This document shows positions 33,100 to 45,688 of a DNA stretch of 64,000 bases, in pieces (the stretch's first letter is position 1; the number at the start of each line of letters is the position of its first letter). The notes beneath the pieces were generated by a model. The model saw only the letters and a program-made list of their open reading frames with translations, ran no database searches and was not told the origin of the DNA. A program made the position numbers and the translations under genes. The DNA is from Cryoendolithus antarcticus. Its lineage: Eukaryota > Ascomycota > Dothideomycetes > Cladosporiales > Cladosporiaceae. The stretch spans positions 62,001 to 126,000 of the forward strand of contig NAJO01000050.1 in assembly GCA_002077065.1 (NCBI GenBank), given 5' to 3'.

Positions 33100-33938
33100 A
33101 TAGTCGATTTGACAATATAGACAATGCACACTGTGCCACATCCATATACTCATCTCTCATTGACTCTGCACTCACGACCCGAGAATCTTAAGAATTTTTA
33201 TCTGACGCTGCAGTTCCCGGGTCTGCTACGTGTCTACGCTCACCAATATGCCTTGAACCTGCTTCGCTACTCTCAAGACGCCAGAGACATCCAGTTCTAG
33301 ATTCGGATCAGGTTTCTTGGCATTTTCATCTCCTAACATACCGGCAATTGGTCATCCCTACTTCGATACACCACTTTCCGTTTGATCAATGCTACCAACT
33401 TCTCATCAACCATTCGTAATCGTGATCATACGAGGATGGACGCGTCAAGCTATCCTTTCTGAGCTCGTTGTCCCTAGCGACTGCTGTAAACACGGTCGGG
33501 GAGCACACGCGATGTTCCTCGGGTACCTTCACCCGCAGCACCCTGCGCCGGGCCACCCACAGCTCCAGATGTCTATTCCCGTGTCTGGACTTCCTAGCTC
33601 AACCTTCCAGTGCCATCGAAGGGCTCACGAGGGCCACGACTATGCACGCGCATAGCCTCCGCGTTGCCGTGCTCTAGGCTGTCCAGACGTGATGGGCGTC
33701 TGTTGACTCCCAGGACCGAGGACTCGCCACACGCGTGGGGCCGCGTTAGATAGTAAGTCTGCACTCATGTCACATGTCTCTTGAGGTATGATAGCACATC
33801 GTGCATTGGAGGTGGCTTTCATCAGCGCGTCTAACCTCTCAATTCGCTGCTGAAGCGCTCGACCTTTTCGTTGTCTCCTAAAACGCCATTGTCTCTGCTT
33901 ACGGCCTGCTTTGAATCCCCCATCAGCCCGCGGACAGA
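33100..33938. other. Intergenic between aldehyde dehydrogenase and FMO 1
   Basis: 839 bp, tandem gene pair. I see no supported gene, repeat or RNA. Confidence 0.5.
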
Positions 33939-35955
33939 ATGCACCAAGCAAATGGCGTCCATCCCTCAGGCGGCCAGTCTCAGATGCCCAGTATAGTCAA
34001 TGGTGTCAACGGGATCGCAAAAACCTATGACTACCCCGAAGCGACTCCAGAAGGAGCGTACAAGGTTCTTCAACAATATCATAGCAAGCCACGGCGATTA
34101 CGAGTTGCTTGTGCAGGCGCTGGCGCATCGGGCCTATGTCTAGCTTACAAGATGGAGAAGATGCTAGAGGCGGGTAGCTGGGAGCTGACGCTGTTCGACA
34201 AAAACAAGCAGTTTGGGGGCACAGTATGTGAGACAGGAGAAGTCTCTCCGTTGAAGTCGAAGACTGACTAGCGCAGTGGTACGAAAACGTGTACCCTGGG
34301 GTAGCATGCGATATCCCGGTGAGTGCAATGACAGGCTCTACAACGAGCAAGTACTTACAGCTTCAGAGTCACAATTACACCTTCACGTTCGACCCAAAGC
34401 CAGACTGGTCACACTACTTCGCATACGGTGGTGAGATCCAGCGGTACTTCGAAGACTTCGCGGAAAGACATGGCAGCAAAAAGTACATGAAGCTTAACAG
34501 CAAGATCGTAGAGACTCGGTGGAATGAAGAGCAGGGCATCTGGGAGCTGTGAGTGCACATATACGTGCGCAAGTGACCCGCCGCTGACGTTGAGAGCGCA
34601 GCACAATTGAAGATCAAGTTACCAAAGACACTTGGAGCGACTGGTGTCATGTCTTTGTGAACGGCACTGGCATTCTAAACAACTGGAAATGGCCTGAGAT
34701 CGACGGACTGCATGACTTCGCTGGGCCGAAGATGCACAGTGCGAGCTGGGACCAGAAGATCGACCTTGATAATAAGACCATTGGAGTGATTGGCACAGGA
34801 AGTACGAGCGTGCAGATCGTACCACAGCTCCAGAAGATCGCGAAACAAGTGCAAGTCTATATGCGATCGCCAACCTGGATCAGTCCTCCATTCGGCGCTG
34901 GGGCTTTGACACTCCTACAGGGAGGACAAGACGTTGATCCGGGCCAGCGACAGTACGAATTTACGAAGGCTGATAAGCAAAGGTTCAAAGACGATCCCGA
35001 GTTTCATCTGAAATTCCGAAAGGGCATCGAGGCTGAGATCAATGGCTTGTTCGGCATGTATCAACAGAACTCAGAGCTATCGCATACGTTCCGGAAAGTC
35101 ATCACAGAGGAGATGAACCGGCGGATGGGTCCAGGTCACCAGGAGCTCAAGGACTTCATCATTCCTACATGGTCACCAGGTTGCAGACGGATATCGCCGG
35201 GAGATGGTTACCTGGAGAGCCTTGTTCGAGACAATGTGCAGCCGATCATGCAGGGTATCAAAAAGATCGTGCCCGAAGGCATTGTCACTGCGGATGGCGA
35301 GCTGCACAAGATGGATGTACTCGTCTGTGCAACCGGCTTCCAGGTCGCTTTCCGACCGGCGTTCAGAGTGATCAACGGCTCCGGCAAGCTTCTTACCGAC
35401 GACTGGAAGGATGGTCCCAATCTCTACCTTGGCGTGTCCGCGCCTCGCTTCCCCAACTTCTACACGATCGTTGGACCTGGCGCTACATGGTCGAATGGCA
35501 CGCTCCTTCCTTCTATCGAGACCACAGTCGAGTACTCCGTCAAGATGCTGAAGAAGATCCAGACAGAGGCGATCAAGGCCATTGAAGTGCAGCAAGAAGC
35601 CTTGGATGAGGTCTACGCACATCTCGATGAGTACCACAAGACTACTGTCTGGCAAGAGGAGTGTCGGTCGTGGTTCAAGGATGGCAAGATCAAGAACCGC
35701 ATCTACCTGTGGCCCGGCTCGACGATACACTTTTTGAAGACCATCAAGGACCCGAGGATGGAGGACTACAACATACGGTATCGGTACAAAAATCGGTTCG
35801 CGTTCCTGGGCAATGGAGATGTGAAGGCTACGGCAAGTAGGGACGTCGCAGGCCTGAGCACATATATGCGGAGCAGCGGTGAGTATTTGTAGGCAGTCTC
35901 TGACATAACGGCAGCAACTGACATTGCAACAGATACCGACTGGAGTGTAGACTAG
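33939..35955 (+). CDS. Baeyer-Villiger-like flavin monooxygenase 1
   Basis: FAD- and NADPH-dependent oxygenase that inserts oxygen into ketones to give esters or lactones. Five exons: 33939-34223, 34277-34318, 34367-34548, 34602-35878, 35933-35955; 602 residues. FAD loop GAGASGL lies near residue 60, and the NADPH loop GTGSTS near 233. YPGVACDIPSHNYTFTF and GTGILNNWKWP are typical of this BVMO branch. The BVMO fingerprint region is FAGPKMHSASWD, with F, G, H and W kept. The acceptor of intron 2 is CTTCAG at 34366, six bases past an alternative CAG, since only this gives the conserved DIPSHNY. Second such enzyme at 43.2-45.2 kb. Confidence 0.88.
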
Positions 35956-36152
35956 GAGCAGAGCGATCTGGGAGTGGAAGTGCATACAAGCGGAGCAGGA
36001 ATGATGGAGCGTTGGATTTCCGCCGGAGCTAGAACATCTCGTTCACGGTGAACACTCAATCGTGAAGCGACCACGCTGAGCTCATTATTGTGAATACCTG
36101 TGGTTCATAGCGTACAAACATGGATACCTTGACCGTGAAGTCTGTGGTTTCA

Positions 36153-38850
36153 TCAACCGTTCATGATCCCGCCCATTGGTGGACTTGCGAAATTGAGCAT
36201 CTGTGACCTGCCTCGAGGCGGGAAAGAGTCCAGGTCCACCGCGTCGCTAGTGCCCGAATGCCATCTTGTCCAATCGTCCTCAGTCGGAAAGGTCATAAAG
36301 TCGAAAGTAGTCATCTCTGCGTCAGGCAAATTCGGAAGACCAGTGAGAGACGGCATAGAAGGGAAGTCGTTCAAGTCCGTTGCTGCCCAGTCGGTGCGAG
36401 CTGTCGATAGCATATTCGGCATGCCTGGTGTAGGTAGTAAGCTGCCTGCCTGCATAAGGTCGGCATTCTGCGACTGTGGAGTGATCATGACGAAGTCGTT
36501 GGGTGCCTGCAGTGATTGCGAAGTCGCGCTTAGGCGATCGCTGGCGTCGCTGGGCCGATGTCTGTGTATGGGCTGCAAGATTTGACGATCGCTTGCATCA
36601 CTTGTCCGATGCTGCGCCATACTGCCTACTGAAGGTGGATTCATAGTCTTTGCCTTCTTTGTTTTCGACGTCTGCCGTCGTTTTATGCTTGGTCGCTCAC
36701 TGCTGGCGCCCAGTGCCGCACTACCTCGCCGTGCTGGGACGGTCGATGGTTGTTGAGGTGGTAACTTGCCTGGGCTTAGGGGACCGCCACGTAGCTCGAC
36801 CATCACGGCGTCGAGTACAGCTGCCATTCGTTCCGCAGGCTGATAGCCGTGTGCCATGTCTCGCAGCGCAGCATGTAGTACCTCAAGGTACTGTAGGTTG
36901 TTCGTGCGATCCGTCGTATCCGGTATGTATGCGAGAGCGGCAATCAGAGCCGTAGCTGCGGTGCCCGCGTGCTGCATCCCGATACAGAAGATCTGTTTGC
37001 CGTCAAAGCGCTGGCGATGCTGCCAGAATATCCTAGCCACAGCTACAGCTGCCTTTGTGCAGATCGCTCTGCTCGCAGCTGAGAAATGTCGGTCTAATGC
37101 ACTTACAGTAGGATCATCGCTCTCGGGACTACTTGTGTCGTCGTAGCGCGCGAACGGCCGATGTAGCAAGATCTGCACAGCGTAGTACTGTTGATGTAAG
37201 AGGTAGAATGAGTACGGCGCCGATACACGGTTCTCTTCAGTATAACGTAAATCGGCCGGTAAGCGTTGAGCCCAAGCGTGAAGTTCGCGATCGACAGCTG
37301 CCATGCGGAGATATGCTGATTGATCGGGTGTCCGAACATCCTCCCCTTGCTTGCGGTGATTCGGATGTTCCACGATGCTCGATGCAATCTCCATGAGGTC
37401 CAGTAGCGCCTCGTAGATTCGGGTATTCGTTGTCTTTCCCGCGCCTGCCGGTTTGCAAGTTCCAAGCTTCTCGAATTGTGCGGCGAGGGAGTAAATTTCT
37501 ACATCGTCGCTTTTAATCGCTGTCGGTCGTCCTAAGAAGAGGGACCAATATCGATCGTAGATGATGCAAGCCCAAAGTGTCATGCGTCGTACATCGATTT
37601 CCTGTTGAGACATCCCACTCTGACTGCTGTCAAGGTGAAGACCGAGATCATACGCTAATCTCATTCCCATGCCACTGAGAAGCCAGCCAGTATTGTCACG
37701 TCCCACACCAACCTCCGAGTCTCCGAGGATCAGCAGAGCAGCTACTGAAGGAATTCCACCGGGTCGTTCAAGCTCGAGATCGAGCATATACTTCGCCTCT
37801 CGATGTAATGTACTCTCCCGATCCGGCAGAGCAATACGATTGATATCGTCCCTTGTCTTGTCTGCAAAGCGGAAGCCCATGGCAAGTATGCAGATGTGGA
37901 GAAATCCTGAGTAATATTGAGTGCCGCCCTTTTCCCGATCCGTATTGAAAGCATCCATTGAGACTATATGTAAGACAGAGTTGTAGAAATTCCAGAACAT
38001 GTCCATAAGATAGTCGTGGGTCTCTAGCGGTAATGTCCGGATTATCTTTTCGGCACGACGGGCTTGCTCCAGCGATTCACGATTGCTCGCTGCAGAATCA
38101 GCTCCTAATGCTGAGTAGACATGGGAGTTCACGGTAGGTCCAAAATATCGGAGGCGGCCACTGAGCTGGTCGAACGAGAGATGCCCACGGGTGGATAGAA
38201 GTCGAGTGACCATGTTTTGATTCTTGTCGTCGATCGGCGTTCCATGCGTGACCTCTTGTTCATGCTGATCCTGTCGATCGGACGTGCCGAACATGATAGG
38301 TACCGCTTCTACCTGCATGGATTCTGTAGTCTCGTCGAGGTTGCTCTCCGGACTTGTGGTGGTCTGCTCAGCCTCGTTCTGCTCATCTCCGGCACCAGTA
38401 TCATGATTTGTTGACATCTGGCGTGTCGGCGAGGACTCGCCTCTCGTGGTCTTTGCAGGATATGTGATAGTTGGTGGCTCGGTCCCCTGATCCTTGAGCA
38501 TAGTTTCCAGCATGGTCACTCGGTCTGTGAGAGTGCTGACATAGGCTCTTGAAATCGGTCGTCTTCGCTCATCGTCGATCCGGATCACACAGTCTTGGTT
38601 GGTACGCTTGCATTGCTCGCACTCGCTGTCTCCCGCGGGTACAACGCACTGGTGCTGTCAGCGCGAGGTCAAAGTGTGGGCCCGCTGCGATCTGACTGAC
38701 CCTTATCCGCCGCTCTCTACAGCTCACACAGGCGACGCTTGCACGATGCCGTGACTTCTGACGTTTTGAGCTTCCCTGATCATTTTCTGTCGCACCCGGC
38801 ACCTCGTAGTTGGCCGGCATGGGAGCATCTGGAACCACGGCAGGAGGCAT
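36153..38850 (-). CDS. Zn2Cys6 transcription factor with fungal-specific middle domain
   Basis: Two exons, 38701-38850 and 36153-38648, with a 52-nt intron inside the zinc cluster; 881 residues. The six cysteines fall at 41, 44, 51, 60, 63 and 70, spaced C-x2-C-x6-C-x8-C-x2-C-x6-C, exactly the Gal4-type binuclear zinc cluster. The third cysteine appears only after splicing. It is followed by a coiled-coil-like linker (YVSTLTDRVTMLETML) and the fungal-specific transcription factor domain (FWNFYNSVLHIV, LHREAKYMLDLEL, RRMTLWACIIYDRYWSLFLGRP). The C-terminus is Ser/Pro-rich. It sits mid-cluster and is the obvious candidate for the pathway regulator. Sites it binds cannot be told from sequence. 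Confidence 0.9.
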
Positions 38851-39504
38851 TCTGGCGTGCACGCGTAGTTGTGAGTGAGAAGTTGACAGAGAACTACGCG
38901 ACAGGAAAGCGCACACAGAAATTAAAGAAGCTTACCTGGTCGTCTGCGAACACCTGCACGAGGTGTACCCGGCTGGTCGTCAAGCCGTGCACGAGCTATG
39001 CTTGACGCCTCATCCTTGCCCAGACCATTCAAGGGCCAAGGCGAAACGTCGGATCATAGCTCATTGGCCGCGAGTCAATAGATCGACGGACGACCTTCTG
39101 GAGACCCCGCACGCCACAGAAGCGTGAGCATCGCCAGGCCTGTATATTCACGGGGATCAAGTCCGTGACTGTCCTGCTGATGCGAGCTCGTTCGGCGCGC
39201 CGTCGACATCGTCTCAGGTGCATCGGTCCGACTTGCTAGGGGTCAGATTTCGGCACTGAATAAGAGAGTGTTGTACCAAAAGGTATAGCCAGATTCGCGG
39301 GTACGCTTCTGCAGGTGAGGTCTTGAAGACTCCACACCTCCGCTCCTCTCCGCGTCTCCACTCCTCCCGCATAGTTGGCCGATTACCGAAATGACTCGCG
39401 GCGAAGCTGGTGGGTCATGCAGAAGTGCACCTGTAAATCTCTTGACAGTCAAATGGCTGGACAGACAACGTGTACATTTTCTAATTACCCATCCTACAGC
39501 ATAA
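38851..39504. other. Intergenic, regulator promoter
   Basis: 654 bp upstream of the Zn2Cys6 gene and downstream of the broken transporter. Nothing further recognised. Confidence 0.5.
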
Positions 39505-41183
39505 TTAGGCTTTCTCGGATGGCTCATGGTGCTCTCCGACGTGCACCGTCTTTCCGTGCAATTTGCGCTCAACTGTGTCTGTCAAATGCTCCCCGTAGTT
39601 GACCGTCAAGCAGGCTGCTCCTAGAGCGAGGCAGCAGAATGCGATGACTGCGTACCAGACATATCTGCACGTTATCAGCGCGATATTAGAAGTTGATAAC
39701 TGCGATCAGGCTTACCGGAAGGCTTGCGCTGCAGCGATCGCATTCGCCGCACCGACTGCGGCTTCGATCGCTGGTGTGATGCCGGGCACCGTGGTTAAAA
39801 CGCCAGTAGTAAGTGCGGTATATAGGTCTGGTAGCGAGCTCTCGGGCAACCCAGCGCCCACAGCAGCAGGCGTAACGTACTGAGGGATGTATACCTTGAG
39901 CTTGTTGTTCAATATGGCGACGTAGATCGCCGTGGCTACTGCAGCACCACCAGATCGGATAGATCCCAAAGCACCAGTTGCGGCGCCAATGTCCTCAGAC
40001 GGCAGCGCGAGAGGCGCTAAAGCCAGTGAGCAGATTTCAACAATACCGACGGAAAAGCACGCCATGAACTGAATCCTCGTCAGCAATTGAAGCGCATCCC
40101 AAAGATTCGTCTTCCTTCACTTCACTCGAGAATGAGCCGCTCTTCCTGTGCACGTGCAACAATGCGGACACTTTCCATGGACGCTTAGGGAATCGCGGGC
40201 TACAGAAAGCCTGGAGATAAATGTGAGGCACGACCGCCGGAATCCGACGCCGTCCTGACGTTTAAGCTGCTGTATTTTCGAACGGTTGTTGTGAAGGAGA
40301 TGAAAGTTCGGAGGGTGATCTTCGTTGTATTAGCATTCTGCAGATACTATTCGAGGAGTTCGAGGTGAGTTGAGTGACTTACAGAATAGGACGAAAAGCA
40401 GTACCGCCATGCCAGCGACGGCTATATTGATGTAGTAGTTGATACGCCAACCGAGCACTGTATTGACGACAAGTGCCTGAGCAATGACCGGCCCAAAGGC
40501 GGCGAATTGGAAGCTGGATGCGAAGATACCAACCACCCAGAGAGGTCGATGTTTGTTGGGAACCAGCTCACTGATCGCTACAGTGAATGAGATCTGGACT
40601 GCTCCCGCCAGGCCTCCAAGTATGTTGCCGCCAATCAGGGTGTTGATGTCCTTGGCCACTGCGCCCATGACACCGCAGAGTAATGCAAGGAAGTTCCCGC
40701 AAATGAAGAACCATCTGAACGGCTACGTCAGCTCGGATTGTACGGGGGAGACTAGGGGATCGTGCCTTCGACCAAAGATATCTGACATGCGTCCCACAAT
40801 CAGGAATCCAACTGCAAGCCCGAGGGTATAGGCCAAGGAGACCCAGCTGATGTTGTTACCTAATACTGCGATCAGTGGCAACGCTCGCTGCATGCATCGA
40901 GTCCTGCTAGAGAGAGCTTACTAGGCCCGAGAGTCTCATTGATCAGGGCTAATGAGTTTGCTGGGAGCACGAAGGATAGGTAATTGCTGATGTTGCCAAA
41001 GCACAAGGCTGCCACAGTGCCAATGAAGCCAGGAGATCGCCAGTAGTTTGGTGGCAGATCAGTGCCGAGTGCTTCTCGCTTGATCGCGAACGTATCGTTC
41101 TGAATGACTACATCGTCATACTTTGCATCGTATCCAGACTCAACGTCGTCCTGTCGGTGGACTGCATCTTTGTTGAGGTCCAT
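39505..41183 (-). pseudogene. Second TRI12-type MFS transporter, internally deleted
   Basis: Recognisable exons: 40922-41183, 40766-40865, 40383-40714, a segment ending near 40230, about 39716-40117, and 39505-39664 (with a 51-nt intron 39665-39715). The N-terminal half is normal: LPPNYWRSPGFIGTVAALCFG, GRMSDIFGRR, then SELVPNKHRP and, after a 63-nt intron, YHPPNFHLLHNNRSK. The C-terminal part is also normal: PSEDIGAATGALGSIRSGG and YVWYAVIAFCCLALG. Between QDGVGF and ALQLLTRIQF only about 45-50 unrelated codons remain where the intact transporter at 16-18 kb has about 180, and this stretch contains an in-frame TGA at 40117-40119. About four membrane helices are missing, so it is very unlikely to work. 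One surviving intron (40715-40765) is GC-AG. Confidence 0.78.
40715..40765 (-). other. GC-AG intron in the transporter pseudogene
   Basis: Donor CGAAG|GCACGA, branch GAGCTGACG, acceptor TTCAG; 51 nt. It joins MSDIFGRR to WFFICGNF in phase. Because the gene is dead, a later GT-to-GC change cannot be excluded. Confidence 0.65.
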
Positions 41184-41990
41184 CTTAAGGTCCTGAGATT
41201 TCCTCGAGGCGCGTGAAAGGGAGCGAAGTTATGCACAAAGCAAGCGACATACATATATAGACAATCGACACTCTGCCGACGACAACGATCGGATTACGAT
41301 CTGTGCTTGAGACGTTGTATAGTGAAAGGAACCTACTCCTGGACTTCGCCAAAGATCTGATCAGGCCAAGGGCACATGGCTTCCACGTGGCGCATGTCGG
41401 CTCTGCGACTGTTCTCTGTCACCGAGGACGTGCTGCTGTGGTCGCCGTGTTCCAACCCCATGGGCAGCGCTCTAGACTTGCGCCACGCTGGGTGCATCGT
41501 CCGGGCAGTCTGTCGGGAGCGGACATGGCGATCCATCGTACGGTCTGCGACCTGTGCTCCACGCCGGCTTGTCAGTCGCGAGCCCTGCTTGTTGTAGGGA
41601 CGGGCTAGTGATCCGGCATAAGACATGCCTACCCGTGAGCATGGAAGATTCGAAAGGAAGGTGACGCGACGCGAGGTGAGGTCCGGAAAAGGATACCCAC
41701 ACCCTTGTCATGCATGGCGGCTCGCCCCGCCATCTCCAAGCACTTCTCCTCCTCCACTCCAGTGTAAGTTGGTGAAAGCATCGCCTCATCAAGTCCAAGA
41801 CGCCTCGTCGGATGTCGGAATCAGCCCGAGGAGGTGGTCCGAGGAGAGAGATGCCCTGTGGCCCTAGTCGCATCACGTGCAAGTCGATGCATTAAATGGG
41901 CATCACGTGAAGGTGTTTGCAGTTCGAGACAAAGCCATGCTGGACAGTAGTGATGTTGTGACAAGGCTAATTGCAGTCTAACTGATAGAC
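41184..41990. promoter_or_regulatory. Divergent promoter between the transporter pseudogene and SDR C
   Basis: 807 bp. A TATATA box at about 41254-41260 lies some 70 bp upstream of the transporter ATG. A 101-codon chance frame near 41.3-41.6 kb has no family signal. Confidence 0.45.
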
Positions 41991-42883
41991 ATGAGCTCCC
42001 TCCTCAGAGGGACCGCCTTCATTACGGGAGCCGGCTCTGGTACGCATAATGTACACGATGTACCGATGTGAGCTCACAACATGTAGGTATCGGACAGTAC
42101 ACAGCCTACGCATTTGCCCATCATGGGGTTCGAAGACTGGCTCTCTGTGACATCCGGTCAGAGGCTCTGGAAGATACGAGCACTCACCTCAAGTCCCAAT
42201 ATCCTGGCATCGAGGTTTTGAAGATCCGGATGGATACTAGCAGCGAGTCTGCTGTCAACTCCGCTATCGAGCAGACAGTGAAAGCCTTCTCTCGCCTCGA
42301 TGTAGCCGTCAACAACGCTGGCATAGGTGGCGAAGCAGCCACACATGCTCTCGAGTTCGACAGTTGGCGGAAGACCATGGCGGTCAATCTCGACGGCGTC
42401 TGGCTCTGCCAACGGGCTCAGATACGGCAGATGCTAAAGCAGGAACCGCTCGATCCTCTGCCGAGAGGTAACAGAGGCGTCATCGTCAACGTAGCATCGA
42501 TGCTGGGCCTTGTTGCTTCGTCGCCTGCCACGCCTGCTGTAGCTTATACGGCCAGCAAACATGGAGTGATGGGCTTGACGAAGACCGATGCTGTGATGTA
42601 TGCAGCCCAGGGGATCCGCATCAATGCAATGTGCCCAGGGTATGTCGGCACGCCGTTGTTGAAGGCTGCTACCGTAAGTGCTCCAACAGAAACGACATCA
42701 GGCGACAGACTGACAGATGTCTAGGCTGGAGGAGTGATGGCTGCGGAGGTGCAGAAAGTGCCGCAACAACGTCTGGGCGACATGGAGGAGATCGCAGATG
42801 GAATTACGTTCCTGGCGAGTCCGATGTCAAGTTTCATGACCGGACAAGGGCTTGCAGTGGACGGTGGGTACACATGCCAGTAG
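41991..42883 (+). CDS. Short-chain dehydrogenase/reductase C
   Basis: Three exons, 41991-42039, 42087-42673 and 42725-42883; introns 47 and 51 nt; 264 residues. Classical SDR: TGAGSGIG across the first splice, ALCDIRS with Asp favouring NAD, NNAGIGGE, the catalytic Ser in VNVASMLG and YTASKHG. The C-terminal sheet reads GQGLAVDGGYTCQ. It resembles fungal SDRs that oxidise secondary alcohols to ketones, the step needed to supply a Baeyer-Villiger enzyme such as the convergent neighbour FMO 2. Substrate unknown. Confidence 0.87.
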
Positions 42884-43245
42884 TGCATGCTCATAAACGA
42901 ATACCCTCGCTCTTCCTAGAGTTTGGGACGTCGTATGCTAATAGTGAATGCGCTGGCCGTGCAATATCTGGCTCTCGTGTCACTCTCGAGAGATAGGCAA
43001 CCTTACGTGTGATGTCCTGTACCTCTTCACGGTACGACAGCCAATCGTTGCGTTGTCGCGGCGTGTTAGACTGTGCCACTACAGGGGTTACTCACTGAAA
43101 ACTCTCACTAGAGCTTCCGAAGCGTGGAGCCAGCGGCTTTGACGTAAGCAGTAACCGGTCATAACAGCGTAATGGATGATCGCTTGGAGGATTGGTGTGT
43201 ATGTACAGACTACCTGGAATGACGATGGGCTACAACCAATGTCAC
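42884..43245. other. Convergent intergenic gap
   Basis: 362 bp between SDR C and FMO 2 3' ends. Nothing recognised. Confidence 0.5.
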
Positions 43246-45157
43246 TTATAGCTTTGCTTCTGCACTTCCCCTACCAGTGAAGTCGACTCCTCCCGTCCTC
43301 TTCACAGTGCCACTCGCAGTGAGCTCCTTCCTCCGCTTGCCCCGGCTGAGCCATTCTCCGTCATCATGGTCCCGAACGTAATACGCCCAGTCCGCAGTCT
43401 GGTCGAGTTCGGTCTGCGAATATCCGTTGCCGAGCCATGCGAATCGATTACCTGCGTATTCGACATTGAAGTCTTCCAAGCGTAAGGTCGATAACGCTTC
43501 GATGTAGTGGAGTGTGCTACCTGGCCATAGAGCAGTGATGGGTGCATCTACAAGCCCACTCTTATACCAGGATCTGAAGATGGTCGTCAGTACATACAGC
43601 CGGAGGTCAATGGCAAGAAACTTACCGGCAAGGATCAGCCCAAACGGTGTTGCTCATGAACTCGTTCTTGTGTTGTATGAAGTCTTCGACTGCCTCCTTT
43701 TTTGGCGAGAATGTCTTGATGTTGTGCGTTTGCCAATGATCGATCAACTTGCACATGTAGTCCGCCTGCAGCTCGATGGCTGACAAGACTGGTCCATTGC
43801 CGATCGGACAATTAGGGCCAAGAAAGATCAGGTAGTTGGGAAACTCTGCCGCTGCGACGCCAAGATAAGACTTCGGCTCCTTCGCCCACTCTTCCTGCAA
43901 GTTCTTGCCATTCGGTGCAATGAGTGGGAAGCGAGGCTTGAAAGTCGTGTCGAATCCAGTGGCACAGATGAGGACATCAAGAGGGTACTCGTTTCCGTCG
44001 TCGCACACGCAGCCTCGCTCTGTGACTTTCTCGATCTCGCCATAGACTACCGTAACGTTCGGCTTCGTAAGAGACTCAAGGTAGCCTACGCCAGGCGTCA
44101 GACGCCTGCAACCGACGCTCCACTGGGGAATGAGCTTCGAAATGAGACGCTCGTCACCAATCTTCTCGGTCATTTGCTGAACAAAGTAATCGTGGGTGTC
44201 GTTGTTGACCGTCGAGCCTTTGAGAAAGAGGCCAAATTGTCCATTGAGACCAGTCTCGATGCCTTTGCGGTATTCGAGCAGATTGCCAGGCTTTGTCTCA
44301 AAATCATTCCTCTCTTGTGGAGTAAACACATGCTGCTCAAGACCCTGCACTGGAGACACCCAGGTTGGCTCGCGGATGAACGTCGTGACGTGCTTAACCT
44401 TCGGCTGTATCGTAGGCAGTACTTGGATGCCGGAGGAGCCGTTCCCGATTAGACCGACGTGCTTGCCCGCGAGATTCACGCTGCTATCCCAGTTGGCTGT
44501 GTGGAGCAGAGTACCTTTGTAGTCGTGCAGGCCAGGTATCGCCGGCCATCGCCAGTTGTTCAGGATGCCAGAAGCATTGATCAAGATGTCGCACGAGTCG
44601 TGTACTTCCTTCCCACTCTCGAGATCCTTGACTTTGACGTGCCATCGGCTGTCGCCATCATCCCAGACGGACTCGACTACCTGATGCCGCGTCTTCACGT
44701 ACTTATGTAGCCTATACCGTTGTGCAAAATTGTTGAAGTACTCGAAGATCTCTCCGGAGCCAGCGTAGACTGCCGACCAGTCGACCTTGGGCTCGAAGCT
44801 CCAAGTGTAGTTGTGTGCCGGTACATCGCAAGCGCAGCCTGGATATTTGTTCTCCCACCTATGGTCAAGATCAGAATGGCTCGGTAGTGAAACCCAGGAC
44901 TTTTTCTGGGCAACTTACCAGGTACCTGAGACTTCCTGATTCTTCTCGTACACCGTCAAGTCGAAGTTCTCAAAGTGGCGCTGGATCTTGTAGGCAAAGA
45001 GCAGGCCAGAAGCTCCGGCACCCACACATATGATCTTGACATGTCTCTCTTGGTGGATTGGACCACCTAGGCGTCGCTTCGCCTCATCGTCTGCTCGACT
45101 CTTTCGCTTGCCTAACGTTGGCGCTCGTGTGGCTTCTCGAATAGGAAAGTCTGCCAT
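43246..45157 (-). CDS. Baeyer-Villiger-like flavin monooxygenase 2, probably peroxisomal
   Basis: Three exons, 44919-45157, 43626-44858 and 43246-43573; introns 60 and 52 nt; 599 residues. FAD loop GAGASGL near residue 46, GTWWENKYPGCACDVPAHNYTWSF next, then ASGILNNWRWP. The fingerprint YKGTLLHTANWD keeps G, H and W with Tyr for the first Phe. NADPH loop GNGSSG and the CATGFDTTF motif follow. The C-terminal residues AKL are a good PTS1, absent in FMO 1, so the two enzymes may work in different places or on different ketones. It shares fold and length with FMO 1 but has different intron positions after the first, which suggests an old duplication or separate origin. Confidence 0.88.
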
Positions 45158-45688
45158 GATGGAGCGCCACTGCCTGCTTTGGGTTCGACGAGTGAGAGTG
45201 CAAAAGTGACTAGAACGAGAAATTGTACGACAGGAGGACAGGAGTGAGATGTGCAGAAGTGCTGCACTTTGTCTTACCATGCATCTGGTGCATCTACACA
45301 AACCCCTGTGCACCCGCCAGATCGCGTGAACGCGTCAATAGATGCCCGGTAGCTCCACCGAGCAGTGAACGAGGTCGAGACCGGCCGAGGGCTCGCGATA
45401 AAGAAGCTATGCCGATAGCCATCCGTGTGGAGACTGGAGTGTGGAGAGTATGGAGTACATGTGCCCGGGAAAGAAGAGCCAGCTTCCGCTTGGGCTCTCC
45501 GCAGCTCATGACTCGTGCCGGTTGTGGAGCCAGAGAGCAGAGAGTCTACAGCAGCGTGGGTGATGAAGCTCTTCGAATGTAAGAACGCGCTACCACGTCT
45601 GACGAGATCTATGACACGAAAGGTGCAGGTGATTGGTGCTGGACATAAAACTTCCACTCTCATCTTTAAGCCATACAATGAGACATCT
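45158..45688. other. Intergenic, FMO 2 upstream region
   Basis: 531 bp between two minus-strand genes. No supported gene. Confidence 0.5.

Noticed and set aside
35173..35985. 270-codon minus-strand frame
   Set aside because: Lies antisense to the conserved FMO 1 coding exon and has no recognisable domain.
18526..36075. TGAAGCGACCACG shared by 18531 and 36063, and a palindrome at 18526
   Set aside because: A 13-mer shared twice is expected by chance many times in 64 kb; only one location is palindromic.
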